Below are positions 24,191 to 33,080 of a DNA stretch of 53,315 bases, in pieces. The position numbers were made by a program, and so were the translations under genes. The stretch is from JAJPXC01 sp964562375 (GTDB lineage: Bacteria; Bacteroidota; Bacteroidia; Bacteroidales; Muribaculaceae): contig CAZLSW010000015.1 of NCBI GenBank assembly GCA_964562375.1, forward strand, positions 1-53,315. The letters run 5' to 3'. The notes beneath the pieces are model-generated. The model was not told the origin of the DNA, did not search any database, and saw only the letters and a program-made list of their open reading frames with translations. Numbering within the stretch: position 1 is the stretch's first letter; each line of letters begins with the position of its first letter.

Positions 24191-24706
24191 TTATTTGGAA
24201 TATCCCAATCGGGTCAAAACCTCGTTGCTTACGTCGATGCGGGGGGAGGCGTAAATGATGTTGGCCGACGAGGCGCGGTCGAAGATGGCTTGGTAGCCTT
24301 TCTCTTCCGAAATCTTCTTGACGGCGTTGTAGATGTCGTCCTGAATGGGCTTCATCAGGCTCTGGCGCTTTTTGTAAAGCTCGCCCTCAGGGCCGAAATA
24401 TTTGTAACGGAGCTCGGTAGCCTCTTTCTCCTTGGCCACGATCTCCTCCTCTTTCTTTTTCTTTTGGTCGTCGGTGAGGAACACCATGTCGGCCTGATAG
24501 TTTTTGTACATGGTTTCGGCCTCTTTGGCCTTGGTCTCCACCTCTTTCTGCCAGCGCTGGGAGAGCTGCGACAGCTGCTCGTTGGCCATCTCGTAGGCGG
24601 GGACGTTCTTGAGGATGTACTCCATGTCGATTAGGGCAAACTTCTGGGCGCGGGCACCGAAGGCGCAGGCCGCGATAATCACCAGGAGAATCGATATTTT
24701 CTTCAT
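24191..24706 (-). CDS. OmpH/Skp-family periplasmic chaperone (first copy)
   Basis: The 171-residue exported protein has a signal peptide (to about residue 20) and the family start KFALIDMEYILKNVPAYEMA. A long charged helix follows (about 40-120; EVETKAKEAETMYKNYQ), then IFDRASSANIIYASPRIDVS near the end, typical of OmpH. Its inferred role is to carry nascent outer-membrane proteins to BamA, encoded just upstream. Two ompH genes after bamA are the common arrangement in Bacteroidales. The gap to bamA is unusually long (191 bp) and full of 8-bp repeats. Confidence 0.92.
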   Translation of the reverse strand: MKKISILLVIIAACAFGARAQKFALIDMEYILKNVPAYEMANEQLSQLSQRWQKEVETKAKEAETMYKNYQADMVFLTDDQKKKKEEEIVAKEKEATELRYKYFGPEGELYKKRQSLMKPIQDDIYNAVKKISEEKGYQAIFDRASSANIIYASPRIDVSNEVLTRLGYSK

Positions 24707-24777
24707 AGCTTTTCTGGGTTAATGTTTATGCTATTTTAGACAATTAACTTGCGAAATAGTTTAATTCAACTTCTGTT

Positions 24778-24875
24778 GTCGTGTATTCGTGAACTCGTGA
24801 ATTCGTGTATTCGAGTTCTCGAGTGCACGAATGCACGAATGCACGAATGCACGAATAAACGAGGCTCGATTAAAC
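24778..24875. repeat. 8-bp repeat tract forming a long hairpin after bamA
   Basis: TCGTGTATTCGTGAACTCG-type units are followed by their complement (CGAATGCA x4, CGAATAAA), so about 98 bp can fold back. It lies between bamA and ompH within one operon and could attenuate or process the transcript. Confidence 0.85.
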
Positions 24876-24897
24876 GAGTGGACGACTAGCATTGACG

Positions 24898-27519
24898 TTA
24901 GAATTCTTGGCCGAGGATGAAGTGGAACTGGGAGCCGCCCTTGGTGCCGAACACCTTGTCGAAGCCGTAGGCCCAGTCGATACCCATCATGCCCACCATG
25001 GGGAGGTAGATGCGCACGCCCACGCCAGCCGAGCGCTTGAGGTCGAAGGGCTGGAAGTCGCTCACTTTGGACCACGCGTTACCGCCCTCTACGAACGCCA
25101 AGCCGTAGATGGTAGATGTGGGTTGCAGCATGAAGGGGAAGTGGAGCTCCATGCCGAAACGGGTGTAGGCGTAACCCTCGTAGCCCCATGGGGTGAACTG
25201 GCCGTTCTCGTAGCCGCGCAGGGCGATGGTCTCGGTAGCGTAGGTGTAGGATCCCGACATACCGTCGCCACCCACATAGAAGGTCTCGAAGGGCGACTTG
25301 AGGTACTTGTTGTAGGAGCCGAGCAAGCCGATATCGCCGCGGGTCATAAGCACGAGGGTCCATTGGGAGTCGGCGTTCAACAGCGGCGTGTAGGTGCGCG
25401 ATTTGAAGCGCAATTTCCAGTACTCAATCCAGCGGTAGAGCTCTTTCTTGGAGGCGGTGGTGTTCTCCTCCGAGAGTTTCTTCCAGTTTTTGCCAGGGTT
25501 GAACAGCGAGGCGGGTGGCGTCAACTGGAGGTTCAATGAGAATTGCGAGCCGCTACGGGTGAACAGCGGGTTGTCAATCGAGTTGCGTTGCAGGGTCAAG
25601 CCGAGCACGATGGCGTTGGAGGTACCGTTGTTCATATAATACAGGTACTCCCAGTTTTTGAGGTAATACCAGTTGTAGCTGAGCTCGGCGGTGAATGTGA
25701 ACCAGTCGTCGGGCCATTTCAGACGCTTGCCCAGGCCGACGGTGACGCCCGCCATCTGAAGCACCTTGTTGGGGTCGTAGGCGTTTTGGTAGGCGTTGGA
25801 ATAGTAATCGGAGTTGTAATACGAGTTGTAATACGAGCCGTAGTTGTAGTAGGAGTTCTGCCAGGTGGAGTTGTAGTAGGATGAGTTAACGCCGGTCTGG
25901 CGGGAGTAGTAGGCCGACACTTGGAGCGAGTTGGGTCGCTTGCCGCCAAACCATGGGTCGAGGAACGACACCGAGTAGGCTTGGTAGTAGCGGGCATTCG
26001 TCTGGGCGGCGATGGAGAATGTTTGGCCCTCGCCCTGGGGTATCACGCTGCGCGAGTTGCCGGGGCGGAAGAGGTTTTTGATGGAGAAGTTGGTAAACGT
26101 GAGCGCCAGCTTACCGATGACACCGGTTTGGCCCCAACCCATCGAGAACTCGATTTTGTCGTTGGCTTTCGACTCGAGGTTGAACACGATGTCCACTGTG
26201 CCGTCCTCCTCATTAGGCTCGGGGCGGATGTCCATGTTCTCGGGGTTGAAATGACCCGTCTGGGCGATTTCGCGGTAGGAGCGCATCAGGTCGTCCTTGC
26301 TGAACAGCTCACCGGGGCGCACGCGCAGCTCGCGGCGTATCACCTTTTCGTACAGGCGGTCGTTGCCGTTGATAATCACGTTGTTGATACGGGCCGGATC
26401 GCCTTCGATCATGCGGAGCTCAAGCTCGATGGAGTCGCCCACAACAGTCTTCTCGATAGGGATAAGGTTGTAGAAGAGGTAGCCGCGGTTGTAGTAGAGG
26501 TTGGACACCGACTCGTCGTCCTCGCGCAGGCGCTTCTCGAGCAGTTTCTGGTTGTATACGGCTCCCGGCTCGATGCCAAGGAGGTTGTCCAATTGCTCGG
26601 TGTTGAACACGGTGTTGCCCACCCAGTCGATCGACTTGATATAGTATTTTTTGCCCTCCTCGACGGTGAGGTAGATGTCGACGCTCTTCTCGTTGTAAGG
26701 CACCACGCTGTCGCTCAGGATTTTGGCGTCGCGGTAGCCTTTCTCGTTGTATTTCTCGATGATGCGGTTTTTGTCGTCCTTGTAATTTTGGTCGACGAAT
26801 TTCTTGGAACGCAGGAAGCCGCTCCAGGAGCCGGTTTCGTGGGTTTTCTTCATCGCCTTTTTCAAGGTGTTGTCGCTGAGCACCTCGTTGCCGTCGATGT
26901 AGATTTTGTGGACTTTCACCTTGGAGTGCTTGTTGACGGCGATGTCGACGATCACCTCGTTGGGGTGGGTGAGATCCTCGCGGGTGGTGATGTTGACGTC
27001 GGCGTTTTTGAAGCCTTTCTCCGAGTAGTATTGCTTGATAATCTGGGTGGCGCGGTTGGAGATGTTTTGGGTGAATTGGTTGCCTTGCTTGAGCTGGAGG
27101 CGTTCCTGGATGTCGTTGCGCTCGCCCTTTTTCATGCCGATATAGTTGATTTCCGAGATACGCGGCTGCGTGCGGAGGGCGAATTCGAGCCAAGCCTTGT
27201 CGCCCACGGTTTTCTCGACCTTGATTTGGGCTTGGGAGAATAGGCCTTGTCGCATCAGGCGCTTGGCGGCGTCGGTAATCTCCTTGCCGGGGATTGTGAC
27301 GCGCTCCCCCTCTTTTAGGCCCGAGTAGCCGATGACGATTTTCTCGTCGTAGTTGGGGGCGCCGGTGACGCGTATTCCGGCAATTTCGTATGTTCGGGGC
27401 ATGCTGTTGAACAACACCGTGGGATTGTAGACGGTGTCGGTCGACTCCTGGGCCAGAAGGCGGGCCGGCGAGGTGAGAAGCAATGTCAACAACAGCAGTA
27501 ATGTGATTCTATATCGCAT
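24898..27519 (-). CDS. bamA: Outer membrane protein assembly factor BamA
   Basis: BamA is the core of the BAM complex that folds and inserts outer-membrane barrel proteins. The product is 873 residues from the ATG at 27519, which begins a signal peptide (MRYRITLLLLLTLLLTSPARLLAQ). Five POTRA domains occupy roughly residues 45-430, with strings such as KVHKIYIDGNEVLSD and IEGDPARINNVIINGNDRLY. The Omp85 barrel fills the rest and includes the conserved MRGY/LRGY-type lid motif, seen here as IALRGYENGQF, and it ends FHFILGQEF. The barrel has a Tyr/Asn/Ser-rich insertion (about 600-630; SSYYNSTWQNSYYNYGSYYN). The frame stays open upstream into uppS, but that extension is not a signal peptide. Confidence 0.96.
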   Translation of the reverse strand: MRYRITLLLLLTLLLTSPARLLAQESTDTVYNPTVLFNSMPRTYEIAGIRVTGAPNYDEKIVIGYSGLKEGERVTIPGKEITDAAKRLMRQGLFSQAQIKVEKTVGDKAWLEFALRTQPRISEINYIGMKKGERNDIQERLQLKQGNQFTQNISNRATQIIKQYYSEKGFKNADVNITTREDLTHPNEVIVDIAVNKHSKVKVHKIYIDGNEVLSDNTLKKAMKKTHETGSWSGFLRSKKFVDQNYKDDKNRIIEKYNEKGYRDAKILSDSVVPYNEKSVDIYLTVEEGKKYYIKSIDWVGNTVFNTEQLDNLLGIEPGAVYNQKLLEKRLREDDESVSNLYYNRGYLFYNLIPIEKTVVGDSIELELRMIEGDPARINNVIINGNDRLYEKVIRRELRVRPGELFSKDDLMRSYREIAQTGHFNPENMDIRPEPNEEDGTVDIVFNLESKANDKIEFSMGWGQTGVIGKLALTFTNFSIKNLFRPGNSRSVIPQGEGQTFSIAAQTNARYYQAYSVSFLDPWFGGKRPNSLQVSAYYSRQTGVNSSYYNSTWQNSYYNYGSYYNSYYNSDYYSNAYQNAYDPNKVLQMAGVTVGLGKRLKWPDDWFTFTAELSYNWYYLKNWEYLYYMNNGTSNAIVLGLTLQRNSIDNPLFTRSGSQFSLNLQLTPPASLFNPGKNWKKLSEENTTASKKELYRWIEYWKLRFKSRTYTPLLNADSQWTLVLMTRGDIGLLGSYNKYLKSPFETFYVGGDGMSGSYTYATETIALRGYENGQFTPWGYEGYAYTRFGMELHFPFMLQPTSTIYGLAFVEGGNAWSKVSDFQPFDLKRSAGVGVRIYLPMVGMMGIDWAYGFDKVFGTKGGSQFHFILGQEF

Positions 27520-27545
27520 GATGATTGGTGGGGTTTCTTTCGGGA

Positions 27546-28304
27546 TTATTTGACTTGTTCGCTGGTGAGGCCGAAGCGCCGCTCTCGACGCTGGTACTCG
27601 GCCACGGCGCGACAGAAGTCGGCTTTGTCGAAATCGGGCCAATATGTGGGTGTTACGTAAATTTCAGCGTAGGCAACCTGCCAGAGCAGGAAGTTGGAGA
27701 TGCGCATGTCGCCCCCGGTGCGTATAAGCAGGTCGGGGTCGGGGATGGCGGCTGTGGTAAGATGGGTGGAGATGGTGTCGTCGGTGATCTCCTCGGGGCG
27801 GAGGTGTCCGGCCAGCACCTCGCGGGCTATCTCCCGGGCCGCGCGGGTGATTTCCCAACGCGATGAGTAGCTGAGGGCGAGCACCAGGGTGAGGCCGGTG
27901 CAATGGGCGGTGTCGTCCATGCAACGCTTGAGGCGCTCGCGGGCCTCGTCGGTGAGGCGGTCGAGGTCGCCGATCATCGTCAGGCGCACGTTGTTCTTGA
28001 TCAAGTCGGGGGTCTCGCGCTCGATTGCCACGACAATCAGGTGCATCAGGGCGTCGACCTCGGCTTGCGGGCGGTTCCAATTCTCGGTGGAAAACGCGTA
28101 GAGGGTCAAGTAGCCTATGCCCAGCTCCGAGGCGATCTCGGTGATACGGCGCACGGTGTTGACTCCCTCGACGTGTCCCGCCGAACGCTCCATGCCGCGG
28201 CTTTTGGCCCAGCGACCGTTGCCGTCCATGATGATGGCCACGTGACGGGGGAGCCGCCCGCGGTCAATGCTATCGATCAGATGTTGGAGATTCTCAGTCG
28301 ACAT
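27546..28304 (-). CDS. uppS: Isoprenyl transferase (undecaprenyl diphosphate synthase)
   Basis: UppS makes the undecaprenyl diphosphate lipid carrier for peptidoglycan and O-antigen synthesis at the inner membrane. The 252-residue protein has the catalytic P-loop HVAIIMDGNGRWAKSRG with Asp27, SAGHVEGVNTVR, YAFSTENWNRP and the late PDLLIRTGGDMRISNFLLWQ. All are diagnostic. I choose the ATG at 28304; it overlaps the last 11 nt of the DUF6089 gene, implying translational coupling. The upstream in-frame ATG at 28331 would add nine atypical residues. It lies in the operon DUF6242-DUF6089-uppS-bamA-ompH-ompH. Confidence 0.96.
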   Translation of the reverse strand: MSTENLQHLIDSIDRGRLPRHVAIIMDGNGRWAKSRGMERSAGHVEGVNTVRRITEIASELGIGYLTLYAFSTENWNRPQAEVDALMHLIVVAIERETPDLIKNNVRLTMIGDLDRLTDEARERLKRCMDDTAHCTGLTLVLALSYSSRWEITRAAREIAREVLAGHLRPEEITDDTISTHLTTAAIPDPDLLIRTGGDMRISNFLLWQVAYAEIYVTPTYWPDFDKADFCRAVAEYQRRERRFGLTSEQVK

Positions 28305-28998
28305 AATGGCAAGTGACACAGCGTTTTCCAAACTCGTAGGACACCGACACTTGGATTGTCGAATACCAGTCGGTGTTCTTCATGAACGAACTCTTAATCA
28401 TATATAGGTCGGTCAACTTGTCGCCATCGACTTTGTCGCCGAACACTTTGGTCATTGAAAATTCCAGGCCGAGGTTGATTCTCTCTTTCACCTTGTACTT
28501 TACGCCAAAGGCCATGGGGATGTTGGGAGCGACGTTGGTGCTACCGCCGCATGAGCTAAGGGTAACGCCCACACCAAGGGCCAGATAGGGCGTCCAGCGC
28601 TTGAGCTTTTTGTAGGTCTCGCCGATGCCGTAGGGGAAGAAGTTGAACTCGAAGCGCCCTCCCAGGTCGTAGACCGTGGCCTTGAAATCGTATTGCGCGC
28701 CCCCGGGGAGGACGTCGTCCCAGTCGGATGTGTCGCCGCTGAGGGTCATCACGTTAAGCATGCCACGAATAGCCATGCGGGTGTTCATCAGGTAACGGAA
28801 CGACAGGTTGCCGGCCACGCCGGGGTGCTTGAAGAGGTTGCTGTTGTTGGCGTCACCCAGGTATCCGCTCATGCCCACGCCGGCGCCGAAGTCGAATTTG
28901 TAGGTCTCCTCGGGGGCCGTGCTCGTCTGGGCCGCGACTCGCAGGGGGGCCACGGCTGTCAAAACAATCAGTGATATGAGCAAGCTAAGGCGTCGCAT
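28294..28998 (-). CDS. DUF6089-family outer-membrane beta-barrel protein
   Basis: The 234-residue exported protein has a signal peptide to about residue 24 and a small barrel with the opening YKFDFGAGVGMSGYLGDANNS. Members of this family (DUF6089) regularly precede uppS-bamA in Bacteroidota, which supports the call. The body has alternating strands typical of an eight-stranded OmpX/OmpW-like barrel; function is unknown. It overlaps uppS by 11 nt and follows the DUF6242-like gene after 3 nt, so the three are probably translated together. Confidence 0.88.
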   Translation of the reverse strand: MRRLSLLISLIVLTAVAPLRVAAQTSTAPEETYKFDFGAGVGMSGYLGDANNSNLFKHPGVAGNLSFRYLMNTRMAIRGMLNVMTLSGDTSDWDDVLPGGAQYDFKATVYDLGGRFEFNFFPYGIGETYKKLKRWTPYLALGVGVTLSSCGGSTNVAPNIPMAFGVKYKVKERINLGLEFSMTKVFGDKVDGDKLTDLYMIKSSFMKNTDWYSTIQVSVSYEFGKRCVTCHYVD

Positions 28999-29001
28999 GG
29001 T

Positions 29002-30525
29002 CTATTGCAAGGGCTTGAAGCTAAGACGATTGATTACACCGCGCCACACGGTGTTATAAAGGGTGCCCGAGGCGTTGGTGCCACCGAAGAGGTAGATGTA
29101 GGGACATTCCCACTCGGTGATGGGCTTGGTGGCTCGTGAAGAGGCCGTGGGGATACCCTTGGGCTGGTAGATTTGCCACCAGCGGGGCAGGGGGGTGGAG
29201 ACCATCTCGTTCCAAGCGTCGACGTTGGAGGAGTTGGCGTATAAGGTTTTGTCGACGACGAGGGCTTGGGAATTGGTCATCGCTGGGATGTACTCGGGAA
29301 GCTGCAGCAGGTCGTCGGCGAGTTTCCAGTGGATACCCATGTCCTTGGAAAGATACACGTCCTTGGAGAGGGATCCGTCGGTCAATTGGCCGCCGAAAGC
29401 GATAAGGGCGGTGTAGGTGGCTGTGGTCCAGTTGGTTGAGTCAGTCACGCAATAGGGATAGGCGATGAACGAGCGACCAGTGGCCTCGGGGACACCGTCG
29501 ATGCTCACCTTGGCCCACGTTGAGCCATCGTAGCCCCACATATCGCCCGAGAGGTTGCCGTTGGCGTCACCACCGCCGATGAAGAACACTTGGGGAGCGG
29601 TTGCCCATTTGTTGGTGAACTCGGCGAGGGTAGAGGTGCCGTAAATCGGGCAATTGTCGGCAACCTTAATCTCGGTTGTGGCCGGATAGGTGACGTGGTA
29701 GAATTGGCCGTTCTTTTGCTCTACGCCCAAGAGCGTGGAGCCGTAAGCGCCGTAGATGTTCCACCAGGTTTCACCGGTCGTGGTCCACGCCTCGCCATCG
29801 GTGGATGTATAAAGATCGCCCGAGTCGGAGAGGATATACAGAGCCTCAGGAGTGGCGTTAAAGCTGTCGATATCAGGGTTGAAGCTCCACGAGGGAGTGA
29901 CGTAGGTCCATTCGTTGTTGGCGGGGTTGTCGGTCACGGCCAGACAGTAGCGCGAGCTGCCGTAGGTGAGGCATGCGGTGCGGTCGCCCCAGGCGGCGCT
30001 CTTCTGGCGCGAGGGTACGCCCAGGTTGGTGGGAAGAGAGCGGCGGGCGGTCTGGTTCCAGTAGAGCGAGTCGGGCTTCATCTGGTGGACGTTTACCTCG
30101 ATGTAATAGTCGCGGGAGGTTGTTTGGTCGGTCGACACGAGGTGAAGCGTGGCCGGGCCGTAGGTGAAGCAGATTGAGTCGGTGGAGTTGGTGAGATAGT
30201 TGACGACGGTGTCGGTAGTCTCATTCTTTTTAAAAGAGAGGTTGGCCTCGGAACAGCCGCTCACGCCGATGTTTACCACGAGGCGGCTCACGTCGGTGCC
30301 GTAGGGTAGGGAATCGGCGTTGAACACGCGGGCGTTGACCAAGTCGATTGAGAAGTACACCGAGTCGAGGGCCTCGAGGATGTCGTCGTCGGCGTTGAGG
30401 GAGAACGACGACACGACCACCGACGAGGTGGTGTAGCTAATGGTGTTGGAGGCCGAGTCGCTGTTGCAAGCGACAAAAGCCGCGGCCAAGCCGGCTGAGG
30501 CTATGAATGAGAGCAGTTTATTCAT
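29002..30525 (-). CDS. DUF6242-like lipoprotein
   Basis: This 507-residue lipoprotein has lipobox AAFVAC (Cys20) followed by NSDSAS. An N-terminal beta-sandwich (about 35-150) is followed by a propeller-like region with repeated W-containing strands (GEAWTTTGETWWNIYG, YDGSTWAKVSIDG, SKDMGIHWKLADD), ending in YLFGGTNASGTLYNTVWRG, which is kelch/sialidase-like. It resembles the DUF6242 family of Bacteroidales as I recall it; function is unknown. It leads the operon with the DUF6089 gene, uppS, bamA and ompH, so it may be an envelope factor. A TAACTTTG box lies upstream. Confidence 0.75.
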   Translation of the reverse strand: MNKLLSFIASAGLAAAFVACNSDSASNTISYTTSSVVVSSFSLNADDDILEALDSVYFSIDLVNARVFNADSLPYGTDVSRLVVNIGVSGCSEANLSFKKNETTDTVVNYLTNSTDSICFTYGPATLHLVSTDQTTSRDYYIEVNVHQMKPDSLYWNQTARRSLPTNLGVPSRQKSAAWGDRTACLTYGSSRYCLAVTDNPANNEWTYVTPSWSFNPDIDSFNATPEALYILSDSGDLYTSTDGEAWTTTGETWWNIYGAYGSTLLGVEQKNGQFYHVTYPATTEIKVADNCPIYGTSTLAEFTNKWATAPQVFFIGGGDANGNLSGDMWGYDGSTWAKVSIDGVPEATGRSFIAYPYCVTDSTNWTTATYTALIAFGGQLTDGSLSKDVYLSKDMGIHWKLADDLLQLPEYIPAMTNSQALVVDKTLYANSSNVDAWNEMVSTPLPRWWQIYQPKGIPTASSRATKPITEWECPYIYLFGGTNASGTLYNTVWRGVINRLSFKPLQ

Positions 30526-30571
30526 TGTCTATATATGCATTGTAGCGGCGGAAACACATGTTTTCAACTTG

Positions 30572-30579
30572 CAAAGTTA
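30572..30579 (-). promoter_or_regulatory. Putative -7 box of the bamA operon
   Basis: The minus strand reads TAACTTTG, 46 nt before the ATG at 30525. The nearest upstream TTTG is at 23 nt, slightly wider than ideal. This would drive the six-gene operon through both ompH copies. Confidence 0.6.
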
Positions 30580-30606
30580 GCAACATTTCGTAAAACGCGG
30601 CCCAAA

Positions 30607-31193
30607 TCGGCCGCGAAAACTCATCGATAAACATCGGCGGCTTTTGCAACAGATTGAACCATAGGTATTTGCATGGGCTTATCGTCACCCTTAAATAAAC
30701 AAAAATATGCTTTTTTGCAGATTTTTAACGCCCTCAACCAATCGGGAATCAGCTCGGCGAATAGACATTTAACACCAAAAACACGAAGAACACTAATCTA
30801 TTTTTGGAAAAGAGGTCGCAAGCTCCCAAAAACACGAAGTGCCTTAGTGATTGGTGGTTCCAAAACATGAGAAAGTTGAATGAAATATCTCACGCGGATT
30901 GGAATCGATAAAAGAATCGATTTTAATCAGCGTGATAAATGGCTTTAATAGAGACGGTTTCTTTTATTTCTTACAATTTCTTCGTGAGAGATATCCCCCT
31001 AAGAAGTGATATTCTTCATGATAGATTTTCACTAAGAAAAACAAAGAAATAAAAGAACGGTAAGAAATTCCTGTGTCGAGGCGGGGTCGCCCCGACTTCC
31101 ATTCTCCTGATGGGAACGCACCCAGCGAGATCCGTGTGCTTTCGTGTTCTTGGTGGTTCCTAATTATCAATACGGTGAGCGTTTACATCAATT
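30607..31193. other. Gene-free stretch with inverted repeats
   Basis: No credible coding region is seen. The part 30957-31070 contains two facing copies of a TTTCTTTTATTTCTTAC/AAGAAATAAAAGAA motif plus TTCTTCGTGA-type sequence, the same material that forms the hairpin leaders of the lipoprotein array (50722-50799). At 31071-31095 sits another palindromic element (GTCGAGGCGGGGTCGCCCCGAC) with its GGAAGT flank on the minus strand. The left half has no feature I can name. Confidence 0.6.
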
Positions 31194-31224
31194 GGGGAGG
31201 AGCGCCTCGTCGGCGCCCCTCCCC
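31194..31224 (-). terminator. Hairpin downstream of the small lipoprotein genes
   Basis: GGGGAGG-GCGCC pairs with GGCGC-CCTCCCC around TCGTC, 19 nt beyond the stop at 31243. A T-run lies upstream of the stem and not after it, so termination strength is doubtful. Confidence 0.45.
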
Positions 31225-31242
31225 TAGAAAAAACTTTACGGA

Positions 31243-31884
31243 TCAATATGGGTGCTTGATGAGGTTGCCCTCCTCATCAAAGATGTCATCGTAATTGTAG
31301 ACATATTTTATTGATAGTGCTTTCTGCTCGCTTTCGCTGAGGCGTTCCAAAACGAGATACCAAAGATTAGCCGACCAAATAATCTCCAAGTGGTCATCGT
31401 CGAGCATGCCAATGGGGATAATACTCCAATTCCCTTTGTCGAAGTATCCTACTGGATCACTAATCTCGTAAGGTGCGGTTCTATAGTAGCATAACGGATA
31501 GTAGTCAGGCATGACGTAATTAGTCAATTTGCCTTCCTCGAACAACCAGATATAATCGCCTAAGCCAACGACAGTGTTGTCGGGATCCAAAACATTTTCT
31601 CCGTAGGTGCCGTCAGTATTAATATAACGCAATTCCACAACATGCCAAGCACTTCCTAATACTTTCTCGTTGAAATCGGATGCGGTCATGGTACGTCCTT
31701 CACAATACCACAGGCCATCGAGATTGCTGTAGAACTTTCCTGCGGGCACTTCTGGGGAGAGGTTTCCATCGCCTTTCCCGGGCTCGTCATCGCTGCTGCA
31801 GGCCGAGCATAAGATAAGAGGGGCAAACAGCAAGAAGTGAATGAAGCCCTTATTCAATTTCCCAAGGATCTTAACTGATTTCAT
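31243..31884 (-). CDS. Small lipoprotein, paralogue of its upstream neighbour
   Basis: The 213-residue lipoprotein from MKSVKILGKLNKG has lipobox ILCSAC and then SSDDEPG, acidic residues typical of surface-exported Bacteroidota lipoproteins. The body (LSPEVPAGKFYSNLDGLWYC ... IGMLDDDHLEIIWSANLWY) is clearly homologous to the next gene upstream (31902-32576). The order of shared motifs is a GxWYxEGR-like opening, FNEKVxGxAWHxVExRxIN, an acidic middle and PIGMxDDDHLEII. It resembles lipocalin-like calycins but no family is certain. The pair is a tandem duplication with strong divergence. Function is unknown. Confidence 0.75.
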   Translation of the reverse strand: MKSVKILGKLNKGFIHFLLFAPLILCSACSSDDEPGKGDGNLSPEVPAGKFYSNLDGLWYCEGRTMTASDFNEKVLGSAWHVVELRYINTDGTYGENVLDPDNTVVGLGDYIWLFEEGKLTNYVMPDYYPLCYYRTAPYEISDPVGYFDKGNWSIIPIGMLDDDHLEIIWSANLWYLVLERLSESEQKALSIKYVYNYDDIFDEEGNLIKHPY

Positions 31885-31901
31885 AGATGATTCCAAATTT
31901 T

Positions 31902-32576
31902 CTAAAAGTTGTCGTATCCCTCGAGAGAGTCGAGCTGTTCTTGGTACCAAGCGGCGAAGTCGATCGAGCCGCATTCGGCCTTCACTTGCTCAAGACGCTC
32001 GGGTGATACTTTCTCCAACACCTTGTAAACGGGAACGAGGTCTTTGTTAGGTCCCGTCCAAGCTGAGCAGTCGATGATCTCCAAGTGGTCATCGTCAATC
32101 ATGCCGATGGGCTTGATGCGGTCTGAGAGACCGAAGAGCAGATACCCCACAGGGTCGCCATATTCGTAGGTGTTGATTGCGTAGCAGCGGAAGGGATCGG
32201 AATCAAGGTACATGTATTTTGTCACTTCCTTTTTGCCGAAGCAAAAATAAATGTCGCCGGTACCCGTGGTGATACCTGTCATGTCTTTGCCATAGGTTCC
32301 ATCCTGGTTTATGTGTCGATGCTCCACCATATGCCAGGCGTTGCCCACAACCTTTTCGTTGAACTCGGCTTGTGACATGTCGCGCCCTTCGGCATACCAC
32401 AAGCCATCGGCGCCTTTATAAAATTTTGCCGTGGGGATATCGGGTGACAGCGTGCCATCGTTGTTCACGGGATCGTCGTCGTTGCTGCATGCCGCTGCGC
32501 TGATAGCCAAAGCGGCGATTAGCAATGTCTGGCCAACCATCTTTCTCATCTTCTCAAAAAAGTTAGCAGATTTCAT
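31902..32576 (-). CDS. Small lipoprotein, paralogue of its downstream neighbour
   Basis: The 224-residue lipoprotein has a signal peptide ending AISAAAC followed by SNDDDPV. It shares with the 31243-31884 product the strings FNEKVVGNAWHMVE and PIGMIDDDHLEI, and carries an extra C-terminal segment (SPERLEQVKAECGSIDFAAWYQ). I choose the ATG at 32576, because the downstream paralogue starts in the same way (MKS...); an ATG four codons upstream is also possible. The genes are 17 nt apart and probably co-transcribed. Function is unknown. Confidence 0.75.
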   Translation of the reverse strand: MKSANFFEKMRKMVGQTLLIAALAISAAACSNDDDPVNNDGTLSPDIPTAKFYKGADGLWYAEGRDMSQAEFNEKVVGNAWHMVEHRHINQDGTYGKDMTGITTGTGDIYFCFGKKEVTKYMYLDSDPFRCYAINTYEYGDPVGYLLFGLSDRIKPIGMIDDDHLEIIDCSAWTGPNKDLVPVYKVLEKVSPERLEQVKAECGSIDFAAWYQEQLDSLEGYDNF

Positions 32577-32682
32577 AGTTTTTCCCATTTAGGATGAATA
32601 AATATGTTTTTCGTCGCAAAAATAACAAAAAACAGTGTATTATTAAACTCTTGAGGCGATTATATTGTACATCATTCCAACA

Positions 32683-33036
32683 TTAGATGAGAAATTCTCG
32701 ATTAGGGTTGGTGGATACGATGGAGAAGCCGCCGTCGTCGAAGTTGAAGATGTAAAAAGAGGTGGTGTCATCACTTTTCCACTCTTGGGTTGTGTAGCTG
32801 TAGCCCGAGCGGGAGGTGGAGGAGAAGCGTTTGGCACGTGTGATGCTTCCTTTCTGGCTGTCTTCCATGGTCGACAAGGCTTTCAAAGCGCAAAAGAAGG
32901 CCTCATCCTCCGTCCTGGCTTGAGAGGAGATGGTGGCTTCCTCGCAACAGCCGTCATCATGAGATTGGACAGGCTCGTCGTTGCTGCATCCCCACAAAAG
33001 AAGTGGTAGAGCCAAAAGATAAAAGAATTTTTTCAT
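32683..33036 (-). CDS. Stand-alone Spi-like (C10 peptidase propeptide) lipoprotein
   Basis: The 117-residue product has lipobox LLLWGC (Cys17) followed by SNDEP. The remainder resembles the Spi/propeptide domain of streptopain-type (C10) cysteine proteases: an early helix (EDEAFFCALKALS) and the late strands FYIFNFDDGGFSIVSTNPNREF, akin to the F-x-I-x-NF-x-x-GGF-x-x-VSAD end of that fold. No peptidase domain follows; the frame stops right after the domain. It may be a free inhibitor of a C10 protease encoded elsewhere or a truncated protease gene. It lies 44 nt from the DUF3244 gene, on the same strand. Confidence 0.65.
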   Translation of the reverse strand: MKKFFYLLALPLLLWGCSNDEPVQSHDDGCCEEATISSQARTEDEAFFCALKALSTMEDSQKGSITRAKRFSSTSRSGYSYTTQEWKSDDTTSFYIFNFDDGGFSIVSTNPNREFLI

Positions 33037-33080
33037 TGTAGATTTGTTTTATTAATAATATATTGTTGTTGGGTTTAAAG

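Noticed and set aside
25921..27243. Long plus-strand frame opposite bamA
   Set aside because: bamA is unmistakable on the other strand. The antisense product is Val/Leu/His/Asp-rich and has no domain.
27520..27642. N-terminal extension of BamA into uppS
   Set aside because: The extension is Arg-rich and is not a signal peptide; the ATG at 27519 begins a proper signal sequence.
30526..31242. tRNA or decayed insertion sequence in the 700-bp gene-free stretch
   Set aside because: I found no cloverleaf arm (GGTTCGAATCC-like), no transposase fragment and no terminal inverted repeat pair.
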